From Roseomonas sp. (GTDB lineage: Bacteria; Pseudomonadota; Alphaproteobacteria; Acetobacterales; Acetobacteraceae), in NCBI GenBank assembly GCA_020249505.1, contig JADCFN010000001.1, forward strand, positions 62,001 to 126,000: 64,000 bases of DNA. The letters are read 5' to 3'. The notes beneath the pieces were generated by a model that was given only the letters and a program-made list of their open reading frames with translations, had not been told where the DNA came from and ran no database searches. The translations under genes were made by a program, and so were the position numbers. Positions 41,928-50,326 of this stretch are shown here, piece after piece. The first letter of the stretch is position 1, and each line of letters starts with the position of its first letter.

Positions 41928-42527
41928 TCAGAAATTATCCCGACCAAAGCGCCGTTCAAAGGCGGCGATATCTTCCTCATGCGTCATGGTGAAGGCCAAT
42001 TCATCCAGACCTTCCAGCAGGCTGCGCTTGGCGAAGGGGTCAATGTCAAAGCGATGCACCGTGCCATCCGGCGCGGTGACGGTTTGCTCCGGCAGATCAA
42101 TCGCGATCTCTGCCTCGGGTTCAGCGATGCTGGCGGCGATCAGCGCGCTTACGGCCTCAGCCGGCAGAATGATGGGCAGAACGCCGTTCTTCACCGCATT
42201 GATCGCAAAAATATCGCCGAAGCTTGGCGCAATCACTGCCCGCGCGCCCCAGCCATGCAGCGCCCAAACCGCATTTTCGCGCGATGAACCACAGGCGAAA
42301 TTACGCCCGCCCAGAATGATGCGTGCATCGCGCCAGGCGGGACGGTTGAACGGAAATTCGGCAATCTCATTCCCCGCCGCATCAAAGCGCAAATCGCGAA
42401 AGAAATTGATGCCGTGATCATCATCGCGTGGCCGCGCCAAGAAGCGCGCCGGGATGATCTGATCCGTATCGATATTGTCCTGCGCCAGCGGCACAGCCTT
42501 GGACGTCAGTAAAATGAAGGGTTCCAT
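41928..42527 (-). CDS. leuD: 3-Isopropylmalate dehydratase small subunit
   Basis: The 199-residue protein has the LeuD swivelling domain: DNIDTDQIIPARFLA, ILGGRNFACGSSRENAVWAL and IAPSFGDIFAINAVKNGVLPI. With LeuC it isomerises 2-isopropylmalate to 3-isopropylmalate in leucine synthesis. It lies seven bases after leuC. leuB is not in the window. Confidence 0.97.
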   Translation of the reverse strand: MEPFILLTSKAVPLAQDNIDTDQIIPARFLARPRDDDHGINFFRDLRFDAAGNEIAEFPFNRPAWRDARIILGGRNFACGSSRENAVWALHGWGARAVIAPSFGDIFAINAVKNGVLPIILPAEAVSALIAASIAEPEAEIAIDLPEQTVTAPDGTVHRFDIDPFAKRSLLEGLDELAFTMTHEEDIAAFERRFGRDNF

Positions 42528-42534
42528 GATAATC

Positions 42535-43965
42535 TTACCCTGAGCCCTTCACATGTCTGATATCAACAACATGCCCAGCCAAAGCCGCGGCGGCGGCCAT
42601 GGCGGGGCTCATGAGATGCGTGCGCACCCCTGCACCTTGCCGGCCGCGAAAATTACGATTTGAAGTAGAGGCAATGCGCTGCCCCGGCGTGCCGATTTCG
42701 CCATTGGTGCCAAGGCACATGGAACAGCCCGCTTCGCGCCATTCAAAACCCGCTGCCTTGAAAATGGCATCCAGCCCCTCGGCTTCCGCCTGACGCTTCA
42801 CGGGCGCCGAGCCCGGCACCACCCAGGCGGTCACGCCATCCGCGACCTTTCCGGTTTGGGCAATGGCGGCAGCGGCGCGCAAATCCTCAATCCGGCCATT
42901 GGTGCAGGAACCGATGAAAACGCGATCCATCCGCAGCGCCGCCACCGGCATGCCAGCCTCAAGCCCCATATAGGCAAAGCAATCTTCCAATGCCTTGCGG
43001 CGCGCGGGGTCTTGCTCCGCCTCGGGGTCGGGGATCACGCCATCGGCGGGCAGCGCATCCTGCGGGCTATTGCCCCAGGTCACCATGGGCGCGATGGTCG
43101 CGGCATCAATCATCACCTCATGATCAAATTGAGCGCCGGGATCGCTTGGCAGGGCGCGCCAGCGCGCCAGCGCCGCATCCCATTCGGCGCCCTTGGGCGC
43201 ATAGGGTTTGTCGGCCAGATAGGCGAAGGTCTTTTCATCGGGCGCCACCATGCCGGCCCGCGCGCCAGCTTCGATGGACATGTTGCAGAGTGTCAGCCGG
43301 CCTTCCATCGAAAGCCCGCGTATCGCCGAACCGGCATATTCAATCACATATCCTGTCGCACCCGCCGTGCCGATGGTCGCGATGATATGCAGAATGACAT
43401 CCTTGGCCGTGACGCCAAAACCAAGCGCGCCTTCAACCGTAATGCGCATGGTACGCGGGCGCCTTTGCCACAGGCATTGCGTGGCCAGCACATGCGCCAC
43501 TTCCGTCATGCCAATGCCAAACGCAAGCGCCCCCAGGGCGCCATGGGTGGAAGTATGGCTATCGCCGCAGACCAAGAGCATGCCGGGCTGGCTCAGGCCG
43601 TTTTCGGGGCCGATGACATGCACAATGCCCTGCTGATCATCGGTCAGCCCAAAATGTCTTATCCCATATTCAGCCGTATTACGTTCCAAGGATTCGACCA
43701 TGCCGCGATATTCGGCGTTGGCAATCTCGGCAGTCTGGCGCGTATCGGTCGGCGCGTAATGGTCAGGTGTTGCGAAAATCCGCTCCGGTGCGCGGGGGGC
43801 GACGCCGCGCTTGCGCAGCATCTCAAAGGCCGGCGCGGTGCCGTCATGGATGAAATGGCGATCAACATAGAGCAAAACCTGACCATCTTCGCGTTCCAGA
43901 ACGCGGTGACGCATCCAGATCTTGTCGAACATGGTGAGGGGTTCGGGTGTGGCGTGCTGCATCAT
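42535..43965 (-). CDS. leuC: 3-Isopropylmalate dehydratase large subunit
   Basis: The start was placed at the ATG pair at 43962-43965 (MMQHATPEPLTMFDKIW), because homologues begin here; the longer frame has no similarity. The protein is about 476 residues. [4Fe-4S] ligand Cys residues are in IGSCTNGR and AGCSMCLG, and CGDSHTSTHGALGALAFGIGMTEV is diagnostic. It works with LeuD. It is divergent from the glycosyltransferase gene at 44087. Confidence 0.97.
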   Translation of the reverse strand: MMQHATPEPLTMFDKIWMRHRVLEREDGQVLLYVDRHFIHDGTAPAFEMLRKRGVAPRAPERIFATPDHYAPTDTRQTAEIANAEYRGMVESLERNTAEYGIRHFGLTDDQQGIVHVIGPENGLSQPGMLLVCGDSHTSTHGALGALAFGIGMTEVAHVLATQCLWQRRPRTMRITVEGALGFGVTAKDVILHIIATIGTAGATGYVIEYAGSAIRGLSMEGRLTLCNMSIEAGARAGMVAPDEKTFAYLADKPYAPKGAEWDAALARWRALPSDPGAQFDHEVMIDAATIAPMVTWGNSPQDALPADGVIPDPEAEQDPARRKALEDCFAYMGLEAGMPVAALRMDRVFIGSCTNGRIEDLRAAAAIAQTGKVADGVTAWVVPGSAPVKRQAEAEGLDAIFKAAGFEWREAGCSMCLGTNGEIGTPGQRIASTSNRNFRGRQGAGVRTHLMSPAMAAAAALAGHVVDIRHVKGSG

Positions 43966-44086
43966 GCTGGGGATCATTCCGGCAGAACCAGGCTTTGGCA
44001 AGCGCGGCGCCTTCCCCATTTGCATCTCGCCCAGGCTCCACGCCTGGGGTATGAGCCACACATCAGCAGATGAGCGCAGCAACAGC

Positions 44087-45277
44087 ATGGTCGAAACAGG
44101 AACCGCAACAAGCATCGGCAAGGACGCATCAGCGGTTGAACTCACCATCCTCATGCCCTGCCTGAATGAGGCAGAAACCCTCGCGACCTGTATTCAAAAG
44201 GCACTTGGGTATCTGGCGCGGAGCGGTGTGGTGGGTGAGGTACTAATCGCCGATAATGGCAGCAGCGATGGCAGCCAGGAAATTGCGCGCGGCCTTGGCG
44301 CGCGGGTGATTGACGTGCCCGAAAAAGGCTATGGCGCGGCGCTGATTGCGGGTATTGCGGGCGCACGGGGCCGCTATGTCATCATGGGCGACAGCGATGA
44401 TTCCTATGATTTCAGCGCGCTTGATCCCTTCATCACGAAACTCCGCGATGGCTATGATCTGGTGATGGGCAATCGCTTCAAGGGGGGCATTGCACCCGGC
44501 GCCATGCCGCCCTTGCATCGCTATTTGGGCAATCCGGTGCTGTCCACTATCGGGCGGGTTTTCTTTGGCGGGCCGATCCGTGATTTCCATTGTGGGCTGC
44601 GCGGGTTTTCGCGCGCGGCCATCGCAGCGCTTGATCTGCGCGCACCGGGGATGGAATTTGCCTCGGAAATGGTGGTGAAGGCCACCATGCGCGGGCTTCG
44701 CATTACGGAAGTGCCGACCACGCTTTCCCCCGATGGCCGGTCGCGCCCGCCGCATTTGCGGTCCTGGCGCGATGGCTGGCGGCATTTGCGGTTTTTGCTG
44801 ATTTTCTGCCCGCGTTGGCTGTTTCTGTATCCTGGCGCCGTACTGTTTGCGCTCGGCGCTCTGGCCATGGCGGCGCTGCTGGCAGGACCCGTACGCCTGG
44901 GCGGCATTACACTTGATGTGCATAGCTTGCTCTATGCCTCGGGTGCGGTGGTGATGGGGTTTCAGGCCATGCAGTTCTGGGTTTTTGCGCGAGCTTATGG
45001 CGCGGTGACGGGGCTATTGCCCGAACCCCGAAGCCTGTCGCGCTTTGGCCTGGAAGCGGCGCTGGTGGTGGCTGGGGTGCTGTTGCTGCTCGGGCTTGGG
45101 CTGGGCCTTGGCGCGGTTGCGCAATGGGGCACGCAGGATTTCGGCGCGCTTTCCGGCGGCAAGGTCATGCGGCTTGCGATTGCTTCCGTCACCGCCATGC
45201 TGCTTGGCCTGCAATTGGCCTTCGGGGCGTTTTTCCTGGCGCTGCTTGGCATGATGCGCCCGGCGCCACGAAGCTGA
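44087..45277 (+). CDS. Membrane-bound family 2 glycosyltransferase
   Basis: The ATG at 44087 gives 396 residues; an ATG at 44051 is also possible. The GT2 domain shows LTILMPCLNEAETLATCI, LIADNGSSDGSQEIA, the metal-binding DSDDSYDF and a product-binding LRGFSRAA. After residue ~245 the chain has four or five hydrophobic segments (about 240-265, 280-305, 330-355 and 365-390), as in membrane GT2 enzymes that use undecaprenyl phosphate. It probably makes a lipid-linked sugar or glycolipid. Substrate unknown. Confidence 0.88.
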   Translation: MVETGTATSIGKDASAVELTILMPCLNEAETLATCIQKALGYLARSGVVGEVLIADNGSSDGSQEIARGLGARVIDVPEKGYGAALIAGIAGARGRYVIMGDSDDSYDFSALDPFITKLRDGYDLVMGNRFKGGIAPGAMPPLHRYLGNPVLSTIGRVFFGGPIRDFHCGLRGFSRAAIAALDLRAPGMEFASEMVVKATMRGLRITEVPTTLSPDGRSRPPHLRSWRDGWRHLRFLLIFCPRWLFLYPGAVLFALGALAMAALLAGPVRLGGITLDVHSLLYASGAVVMGFQAMQFWVFARAYGAVTGLLPEPRSLSRFGLEAALVVAGVLLLLGLGLGLGAVAQWGTQDFGALSGGKVMRLAIASVTAMLLGLQLAFGAFFLALLGMMRPAPRS

Positions 45278-45291
45278 ACCCCCTGCCCCCT

Positions 45292-45456
45292 TCAGCCCTT
45301 GCGCTTTTGGATACTCGAGGCACGGCGCCCTTCACGGCAGGCTTCAGAACAATAGCGCACTTCATCCCAGACCCGTTCCCACTTCTTGCGCCAGGTGAAG
45401 GGGCGGTTGCAGGCGGCGCAAAGCTTTTGCGGCAAATTGGGCTTCCGATGCGCCAC
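45292..45456 (-). CDS. DUF2256 small zinc-ribbon protein
   Basis: A 54-residue protein starts at GTG 45456. The pattern KLCAACNRPFTWRKKWERVW followed by DEVRYCSEACREGRR is the complete DUF2256 signature with four Cys residues in two CxxC-like pairs, which probably bind zinc. In other bacteria this family is often encoded beside photolyase/cryptochrome genes; here its partner is the DUF6476-like gene whose stop is two bases upstream. The function is unknown. Confidence 0.85.
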   Translation of the reverse strand: MAHRKPNLPQKLCAACNRPFTWRKKWERVWDEVRYCSEACREGRRASSIQKRKG

Positions 45457-45458
45457 GC

Positions 45459-45731
45459 CTATTCCCCGGCCCGGATTTCGCCAACCACACGCCCGCGCGC
45501 CGGGTCAAATAGCAGGACCCTTTCGCCATCAGGCCGCACCACCCAGATGGCGATTGTCTTTTCCACCCCAGCTATGCCAGCAATACGGGTACCGGCGGGC
45601 TGACCCAGCGTTGCCGCGCTGAAAGCGACTGTCGAACCACCTGCACGCTGGACGATCAGCACAACCAGCGTCACGGTTGCCGCTACGATCAGCACCCCCA
45701 TCCCAATCACCAAAGCCTTGAGAAACCGCAC
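45459..45731 (-). CDS. DUF6476-like small membrane protein
   Basis: GTG 45731, preceded by GGGGG, gives 90 residues. A single N-terminal membrane helix (FLKALVIGMGVLIVAATVTL) is followed by a short periplasmic tail with IWVVRPDGERVLLFDPARGRVVGEIRAGE. This matches the small, uncharacterised alphaproteobacterial family called DUF6476 as I recall it. It is cotranscribed with DUF2256 and diverges from rluD with only 12 bases between the two start codons. Confidence 0.7.
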   Translation of the reverse strand: MRFLKALVIGMGVLIVAATVTLVVLIVQRAGGSTVAFSAATLGQPAGTRIAGIAGVEKTIAIWVVRPDGERVLLFDPARGRVVGEIRAGE

Positions 45732-45743
45732 GGAACCCCCCTT

Positions 45744-46715
45744 TTGAACGCCGAACGCCACGAATTCCGCGCGCCCCCGGAAGCGGCCGGCATGCGCGCC
45801 GACCGCTTCCTTGCCGAAGCGATAGGTTCTCTCTCCCGCTCCCGCGTCAAGGCCCTGATTGTTGCGGGCCATGCCAGCCGGGATGGACAGACGCTCCGCG
45901 AACCCGCCGAGGCCATTCGCCCCGGCGCGCTTTACGCGCTGGAAATCCCGGCCGCCATCCCTGCCCTGCCCCAGGCGCAGGATATTCCCTTGACCATATT
46001 GCATGAGGATGCGGACCTGATCGTATTGGACAAGCCCGCGGGCCTGGTCGTGCATCCCGCGCCCGGCAATCAGGATGGCACGCTGGTGAATGCGCTTTTG
46101 GCCCATGCCGGGGATGATCTGCCCGGTATTGGCGGGGAAAAGCGGCCTGGCATTGTGCATCGGCTGGACAAGGACACCTCCGGCGTCATGGTCGCGGCCA
46201 AGACGGAATTGGCGTTGCGACGCCTATCCGAAAGCTTCGCCGAACGTGATCTGGACCGGCATTATCTGGCGCTTTGCTGGGGCCTGCCCGCGGCCCTGGA
46301 GGGCGAGATCAATGCCCCCATCGGCCGCCACCCGGCGGATCGCAAGCGCATGGCGGTGGTGGAACGCGGCAAGCCGGCCATCACGCGCTATAAGGTGCTG
46401 CGGTCCTGGGGGACGGCCTGCGCCCTGGTTTCCTGCCGGTTGCTGACCGGGCGGACGCATCAAATCCGCGTGCATATGGCCCATCTCGGCCATCCTTTGG
46501 TGGGAGACCCGGTCTATCTGCGCCGCACCCCAGCCTCTGCCCGCGCCCTGCCGGCAGCAGTACGCGATGCGCTTCTCGCCTTTCCACGTCAGGCTTTACA
46601 TGCCGCGAGCCTGGGCTTCCGCCACCCCATCAGCGGGCAGGCGCTGCATTTCGAACGGCCGCCGCCCGAGGATATGGCCGCGCTGATTACATTACTGGAC
46701 GGTAACACGGAGTAA
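45744..46715 (+). CDS. rluD: RluD-family 23S rRNA pseudouridine synthase
   Basis: The 323-residue protein starts at TTG 45744 and carries an S4 domain (RADRFLAEAIGSLSRSRVKALI), then the RluA-type catalytic domain with HRLDKDTSGVMVAAK (catalytic Asp) and RLLTGRTHQIRVHMAHLGHPLVGD. RluD modifies uridines in helix 69 of 23S rRNA. The order rluD-rpoH is conserved in alphaproteobacteria. The start is weak in ribosome binding, but the N-terminal sequence matches homologues. A rho-independent terminator follows the stop. Confidence 0.92.
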   Translation: MNAERHEFRAPPEAAGMRADRFLAEAIGSLSRSRVKALIVAGHASRDGQTLREPAEAIRPGALYALEIPAAIPALPQAQDIPLTILHEDADLIVLDKPAGLVVHPAPGNQDGTLVNALLAHAGDDLPGIGGEKRPGIVHRLDKDTSGVMVAAKTELALRRLSESFAERDLDRHYLALCWGLPAALEGEINAPIGRHPADRKRMAVVERGKPAITRYKVLRSWGTACALVSCRLLTGRTHQIRVHMAHLGHPLVGDPVYLRRTPASARALPAAVRDALLAFPRQALHAASLGFRHPISGQALHFERPPPEDMAALITLLDGNTE

Positions 46716-46740
46716 CCCGACTATTTCAGTCGGTTTTTCT
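46716..46740 (+). terminator. Rho-independent terminator after rluD
   Basis: CCGACT (46717-46722) and AGTCGG (46728-46733) form a 6-bp stem with a five-base loop, followed by TTTTTCTT. It lies directly after the rluD stop (46713-46715) and just ahead of the proposed rpoH promoter. Confidence 0.8.
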
Positions 46741-46768
46741 TGCACTCCTGCCCGATTCCGGCTAGTAA
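46740..46768 (+). promoter_or_regulatory. Candidate sigma-70 promoter of rpoH
   Basis: TTGCAC (46740-46745) and TAGTAA (46763-46768) are 17 bases apart. Transcription from here would give an rpoH leader of about 150 bases that contains an inverted repeat CCAAAGCCC/GGGCTTTGG (46812-46820 and 46845-46853) enclosing CCCC-TTCAA-GGGG. No other well-spaced promoter is evident in the gap. Confidence 0.5.
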
Positions 46769-46811
46769 CCGCGTGTCGGAATCCTCGAAGTGCCAGTTAA
46801 GGCACGGCCGG

Positions 46812-46853
46812 CCAAAGCCCCTTCAAGGGGCAGGCGACCAGTCAGGGCTTTGG
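46812..46853 (+). promoter_or_regulatory. Possible structured 5' leader of rpoH
   Basis: A perfect 9-bp inverted repeat (CCAAAGCCC and GGGCTTTGG) lies 75-115 bases before the rpoH start. An inner hairpin CCCC-TTCAA-GGGG (46818-46830) could compete with it. In many bacteria rpoH translation is temperature-controlled by mRNA structure; this is a candidate only, because the paired region does not include the ribosome binding site at 46918-46923. Confidence 0.35.
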
Positions 46854-46926
46854 GGAAGATGACAAAAATGTAATGATCGGCCAAGGATGCCGCCTTCGGG
46901 GCAGAGTAAGCCGGTTCAGGAGGTAA

Positions 46927-47820
46927 ATGAAAACCATGGCATCTTCTATGGCCATACCAATGGCGACTGAGGGCAACCTCTCACGCTATCTCCAGGAAAT
47001 CCGTAAATTCCCGATGCTCTCGGCTGAGGAAGAACTCAGCCTCGCGCGCCGCTGGCGCGACAGTGCCGATGAGCCGGCCGCGCATAAACTCGTCACATCC
47101 CACCTGCGCCTGGTCGCCAAGATCGCCATGGGCTATCGCGGCTATGGCCTGCCGGTCGGTGAGCTGATTTCTGAGGGCAATGTCGGGATGATGCAGGCGG
47201 TCAAGCGCTTCGACCCCGATCGCGGCTTCCGCTTGGCGACTTACGCCATGTGGTGGATCCGCGCGGCCATTCAGGAATACATCCTGCACTCCTGGTCGCT
47301 CGTGAAAATGGGCACCACGGCGGCGCAAAAGAAGCTGTTCTTCAACCTGCGCCGCTTGAAGGCGCAAATGTCGGCCCTGGAAGAAGGCGATTTGCAGCCC
47401 GAACAGGTGGCCAAGATCAGCCATGTGCTGCAGGTGCCGGAACAGGATGTGATTTCCATGAACCGGCGCCTTGCGGCTGCCGACAATAGCCTGAATGCCC
47501 CGCTCCGCGCCGATGGCGAGGGCGAATGGCAGGATTGGCTGGTGGATGAGAGCGATAACCAGGAACAGGAACTCGCTGAACATCAGGACATGTCAAACCG
47601 CCGCGAATTGCTAAGCGGCGCGCTGAAAACGCTGAATGAACGTGAACGGCATATCCTGATCGAACGTCGGCTGAAGGAAGAACCGACAACGTTGGAAGAA
47701 CTTTCGCAGCACTACAATATCAGCCGCGAACGCGTGCGCCAGATTGAAGTGCGCGCCTTTGAAAAGCTGCAAAAATCCATGAAGCAGCAGATCATGGATC
47801 GGCGGCTGACAATTGGCTGA
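46927..47820 (+). CDS. rpoH: RNA polymerase heat-shock sigma factor RpoH (sigma-32)
   Basis: The 297-residue sigma-70-family protein has region 1.2 to 2 motifs (NLSRYLQEIRKFPMLSAEEE, AHKLVTSHLRLVAKIAMGYRGYGLP, GNVGMMQAVKRFDPDRGFRLATYAMWWIRAAIQEYI) and region 4 ending in ISRERVRQIEVRAFEKLQ. The RpoH box QKKLFFNLRR is present, separating it from RpoD. It directs heat-shock transcription. AGGAGG lies only three bases before ATG 46927; ATG 46936 would have 12-base spacing, so either may be used. Confidence 0.97.
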   Translation: MKTMASSMAIPMATEGNLSRYLQEIRKFPMLSAEEELSLARRWRDSADEPAAHKLVTSHLRLVAKIAMGYRGYGLPVGELISEGNVGMMQAVKRFDPDRGFRLATYAMWWIRAAIQEYILHSWSLVKMGTTAAQKKLFFNLRRLKAQMSALEEGDLQPEQVAKISHVLQVPEQDVISMNRRLAAADNSLNAPLRADGEGEWQDWLVDESDNQEQELAEHQDMSNRRELLSGALKTLNERERHILIERRLKEEPTTLEELSQHYNISRERVRQIEVRAFEKLQKSMKQQIMDRRLTIG

Positions 47821-47836
47821 ATAATCCGCACGCAAC

Positions 47837-47870
47837 AAAAAAGGCGGTGGAATTTCCACCGCCTTTTCTT
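47837..47870 (+). terminator. Bidirectional rho-independent terminator between rpoH and the binding-protein gene
   Basis: GGCGGTGGAA pairs with TTCCACCGCC (47843-47863), with an A-run before and a T-run (TTTTCTTTT) after. The A-run becomes a T-run on the minus strand, so it can end rpoH and the convergent gene at 47885. Confidence 0.9.
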
Positions 47871-47884
47871 TTGCCCTGATTGTA

Positions 47885-48919
47885 TCAGCGCATGGGGGGG
47901 GCGTATTGCAGGCCGCCCTTGCTCCAAAGATTGTTGACACTGCGCGGAAAGCCGATCGGGGTCATGTTGCGTTCCCAAATCTCACCGTAGTTGCCTACAG
48001 CGCGGATGATGCGCGGCGCCCAATCACGCTCAAGGCCCAGCATCTGCCCGAGGTCACCGGTCTGGCCCATGAAGCGCTGGATATCGGGGTTGGTGCTATT
48101 CGCGAAAGTACCGACATTGGCTTGCGTAATGCCAAGTTCTTCCGCCGTCACCAGGGCGAAATGCACCCAACGCACGACATCAAAATAACGCCAGTCACCC
48201 TTGCGCACCACGGGGCCAAGCGGTTCCTTGGAAATGATTTCGGGCAGCAAAAGGAAACGATTGGCATTGGCGCCTTGCGCAGCCGCGAAGGACGCCAGGG
48301 ATGAAGCGTCAGTCGTATAGGCGTCGCAGCGCTTATTGATGAAGGCGCTCCGGATTTCTTCGATATTCTCGATCACCACGGGGGTGAAGCGCAGCCGATT
48401 GGTGCGGAAGAAATCGGTCATGTTAAGTTCGGTCGTCGTGCCTGGTTGCACGCATACCGTCGCACCATCAAGCTGCTTGGCTGAGGTCACGCCGCTATCG
48501 CGATGCACCATGAAGCCCTGGCCGTCATAGACATTGATACCCGCGAAAACGAGGCCTAGCGAGGCTTCGCGCGCCAGGGTCCAGGTCGTGGTGCGCGACA
48601 GCAGGTCAATTTCGCCTGACTGCAGCATGGTGAAGCGCTGCTGCGTCGAAGACGGGACAATACGCACCCGATGGGCATCGCCCAGGATGGCGGCTGCCAC
48701 AGCGCGGCAATAATCCACATCAAGCCCGCGCCACACGCCCTGGCTGTCTGGCAAGGAAAAGCCGACCGTGGAGGGCGAGGTGGAGCAGATAAGTTGCCCA
48801 CGGGCACGAATGGCGGCCATTGTATCGGCCGCTGGCGCTTGCGCCATGGCCGGGATGGAGGTCAGGGCCATCAGCCCCGCCAAGGCCGCGCCGGAAAGAG
48901 CGCGGGTGAGTCGGATCAT
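47885..48919 (-). CDS. Amino-acid ABC transporter substrate-binding protein (AapJ type)
   Basis: ATG 48919 (GGGAGA seven bases upstream) gives 344 residues with a signal peptide (LSGAALAGLMALTSIPAMAQA). The type 3 SBP motif is clear: ICSTSPSTVGFSLPDSQGVWRGLDVDYCRAVAAAILGD, MLQSGEIDLLSRTTTWT, VTSAKQLDGATVCVQPGTTTELNM and RCDAYTTDASSLA. It resembles AapJ/BztA, which bind general L-amino acids. No membrane or ATPase subunit is adjacent. Confidence 0.94.
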   Translation of the reverse strand: MIRLTRALSGAALAGLMALTSIPAMAQAPAADTMAAIRARGQLICSTSPSTVGFSLPDSQGVWRGLDVDYCRAVAAAILGDAHRVRIVPSSTQQRFTMLQSGEIDLLSRTTTWTLAREASLGLVFAGINVYDGQGFMVHRDSGVTSAKQLDGATVCVQPGTTTELNMTDFFRTNRLRFTPVVIENIEEIRSAFINKRCDAYTTDASSLASFAAAQGANANRFLLLPEIISKEPLGPVVRKGDWRYFDVVRWVHFALVTAEELGITQANVGTFANSTNPDIQRFMGQTGDLGQMLGLERDWAPRIIRAVGNYGEIWERNMTPIGFPRSVNNLWSKGGLQYAPPMR

Positions 48920-49240
48920 TCTTCTGTCTCCCATAGGTTCTGAAAGCCGGACCGAACCGGCCACCGTCCATAACATGACCGCTGCCGGGCTTCAGGCCAA
49001 GCCCTTTCTTGGCAGGGCCGCTCTGGCGGGTTCAACCGCGCGGCCTAAGGTCTGTTGGGCTTTAAGTAGAGCGTATGACTGTGGCTGGCGGGCGATACCA
49101 ATTCCCACAGTTTAGTACCCACGCACCCATTTGCGCCGCCCGATGGATGTTATGCGCCATGGCTGGCTGATGAGCCTGTTCCATGCGTGACAGTATTGAT
49201 CGACGATGTCATCGTGATTGCGAAACACGCGATTGGATAG
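48920..49240. other. Intergenic stretch without a recognised gene
   Basis: This 321-bp gap separates the amino-acid binding protein gene from the IS630 remnant. No ORF with protein-like composition, RNA gene or clear repeat was seen. Its first part presumably carries the promoter of the binding-protein gene. The terminal repeat of the insertion element, if it persists, should lie near the right end, but I could not recognise it. Confidence 0.5.
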
Positions 49241-49868
49241 TCAATTGTCGCGCATGAATTGCCAGATATTTTTCATCAAATTTAGCTCAGGAGATTTCGG
49301 CGGCAGCGGCAGCAAGGTGATGTTGGCGGGCAAGCGGACCTCACCCGAGGCGTGCCATCCAGCCTGATCGAGCAGCAGCACCGCATGCTTGCCAGGGCTG
49401 ACCATGCTGCTCATTTCAGGCACACGCAGGTTCATCGCGGCGGTGTTGCAAAATGGCAGCACCAAGCCCGGGTGCCGCGCCGTACCCAGCGGCGGGTGAT
49501 GCTATTTTTCTGCCCAATGCGCGCTTCGTCCGCGAACCAGACCTCGATTGCATCAGCTTCAAAGCCCTGCTCGCGCGCGATGCCCGCCAGCGTGGCGGGG
49601 AAGTTTTTTAAGCGCAGCAATGGCGCCAATCGCCTGCGCATGATGGCGCTGGCGGGCCGACAGCCTCCGGTAGCCCATCTCGCGTCATTCCCGACTCAGC
49701 GTTTGCACCGATACCGAGACACGAAATTCCTGACACATCCAATCCCCAAGGTCACAAAGCCGCCAGCGCCAGCAGGCGGCGCGATTGAGGCGCATCCTTG
49801 CTCAGCCGCGCAAGGCGGCGAAGGTCCGAAGCGTTGAAGTCAGAACGTAAGGTGATCGCGCGTGGCAT
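49241..49868 (-). pseudogene. IS630-family transposase, degraded
   Basis: Fragments of one transposase are read in different frames on the minus strand. They are: an N-terminal piece from ATG 49868 (MPRAITLRSDFNASDLRRLA, then stop after about 40 codons); a middle piece (SVQTLSRE, RRLSARQRHHAQAI); VWFADEARIGQKNSITRRW around 49520; and a C-terminal piece (HAVLLLDQAGWHASG, LLPLPPKSPELNLMKNIWQFMRDN) ending at 49241. The DEAR and LD/PELN stretches are the catalytic DDE region. At least three frame changes and an internal deletion make it non-functional. It lies in a strand of accessory-looking DNA. Confidence 0.85.
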
Positions 49869-50326
49869 GGTAAGCCTGCTATGCTCACCATGGTGAATTA
49901 CATCTTCACCGCGTCGGGGAAGCCCATAATTGAGTCATTCGGCGCGGGGATTGGTATCATTGGAAGAAAATCTCCTATCCTTTGCCTTTCGAGTATTACT
50001 GATGAAAAGACAGTGACTTCTACCCACCGGCAGCAGTGGTTGGAATAAACAATCGCGATCCCACCTTTCGAAAAAAGTTCAGCTAGGTTACTCATAGGTA
50101 TTTCTGTTGACCATGACCTAAGTCGTCAATTTTGAAGCCTCTGGGCGTATGAAGCGCCGGGATCAGCTCGGCACTTGTCCTCGTATTGGTGGAATCTCCT
50201 GCGATAGCCATGCTTTCCCTCGCACAGGACGACCCAGTCCAGCTTCCGCAGCAGGCCATGGGTGGGTGAGGGGTGGCGGGGCATGGCGCGGTGCGTCACA
50301 TCGCCTTGGCCAGCCCTCATGCCCGA
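49869..50326. other. Non-coding, more A+T-rich stretch beyond the transposase remnant
   Basis: About 460 bases lack a confident gene. Both strands have short open frames (minus 49898-50095 for 65 codons; plus 49890 for 52 codons), but neither has a ribosome binding site or recognisable family. The left half is visibly richer in A+T than the rest of the window, suggesting foreign origin together with the IS630 remnant. The right half (50130-50326) returns to typical composition. Confidence 0.5.

Noticed and set aside
49898-50095. A 65-codon minus-strand frame, and the opposing 52-codon plus-strand frame at 49890.
   Set aside because: No ribosome binding site, no family and competing frames on both strands; composition alone is insufficient.
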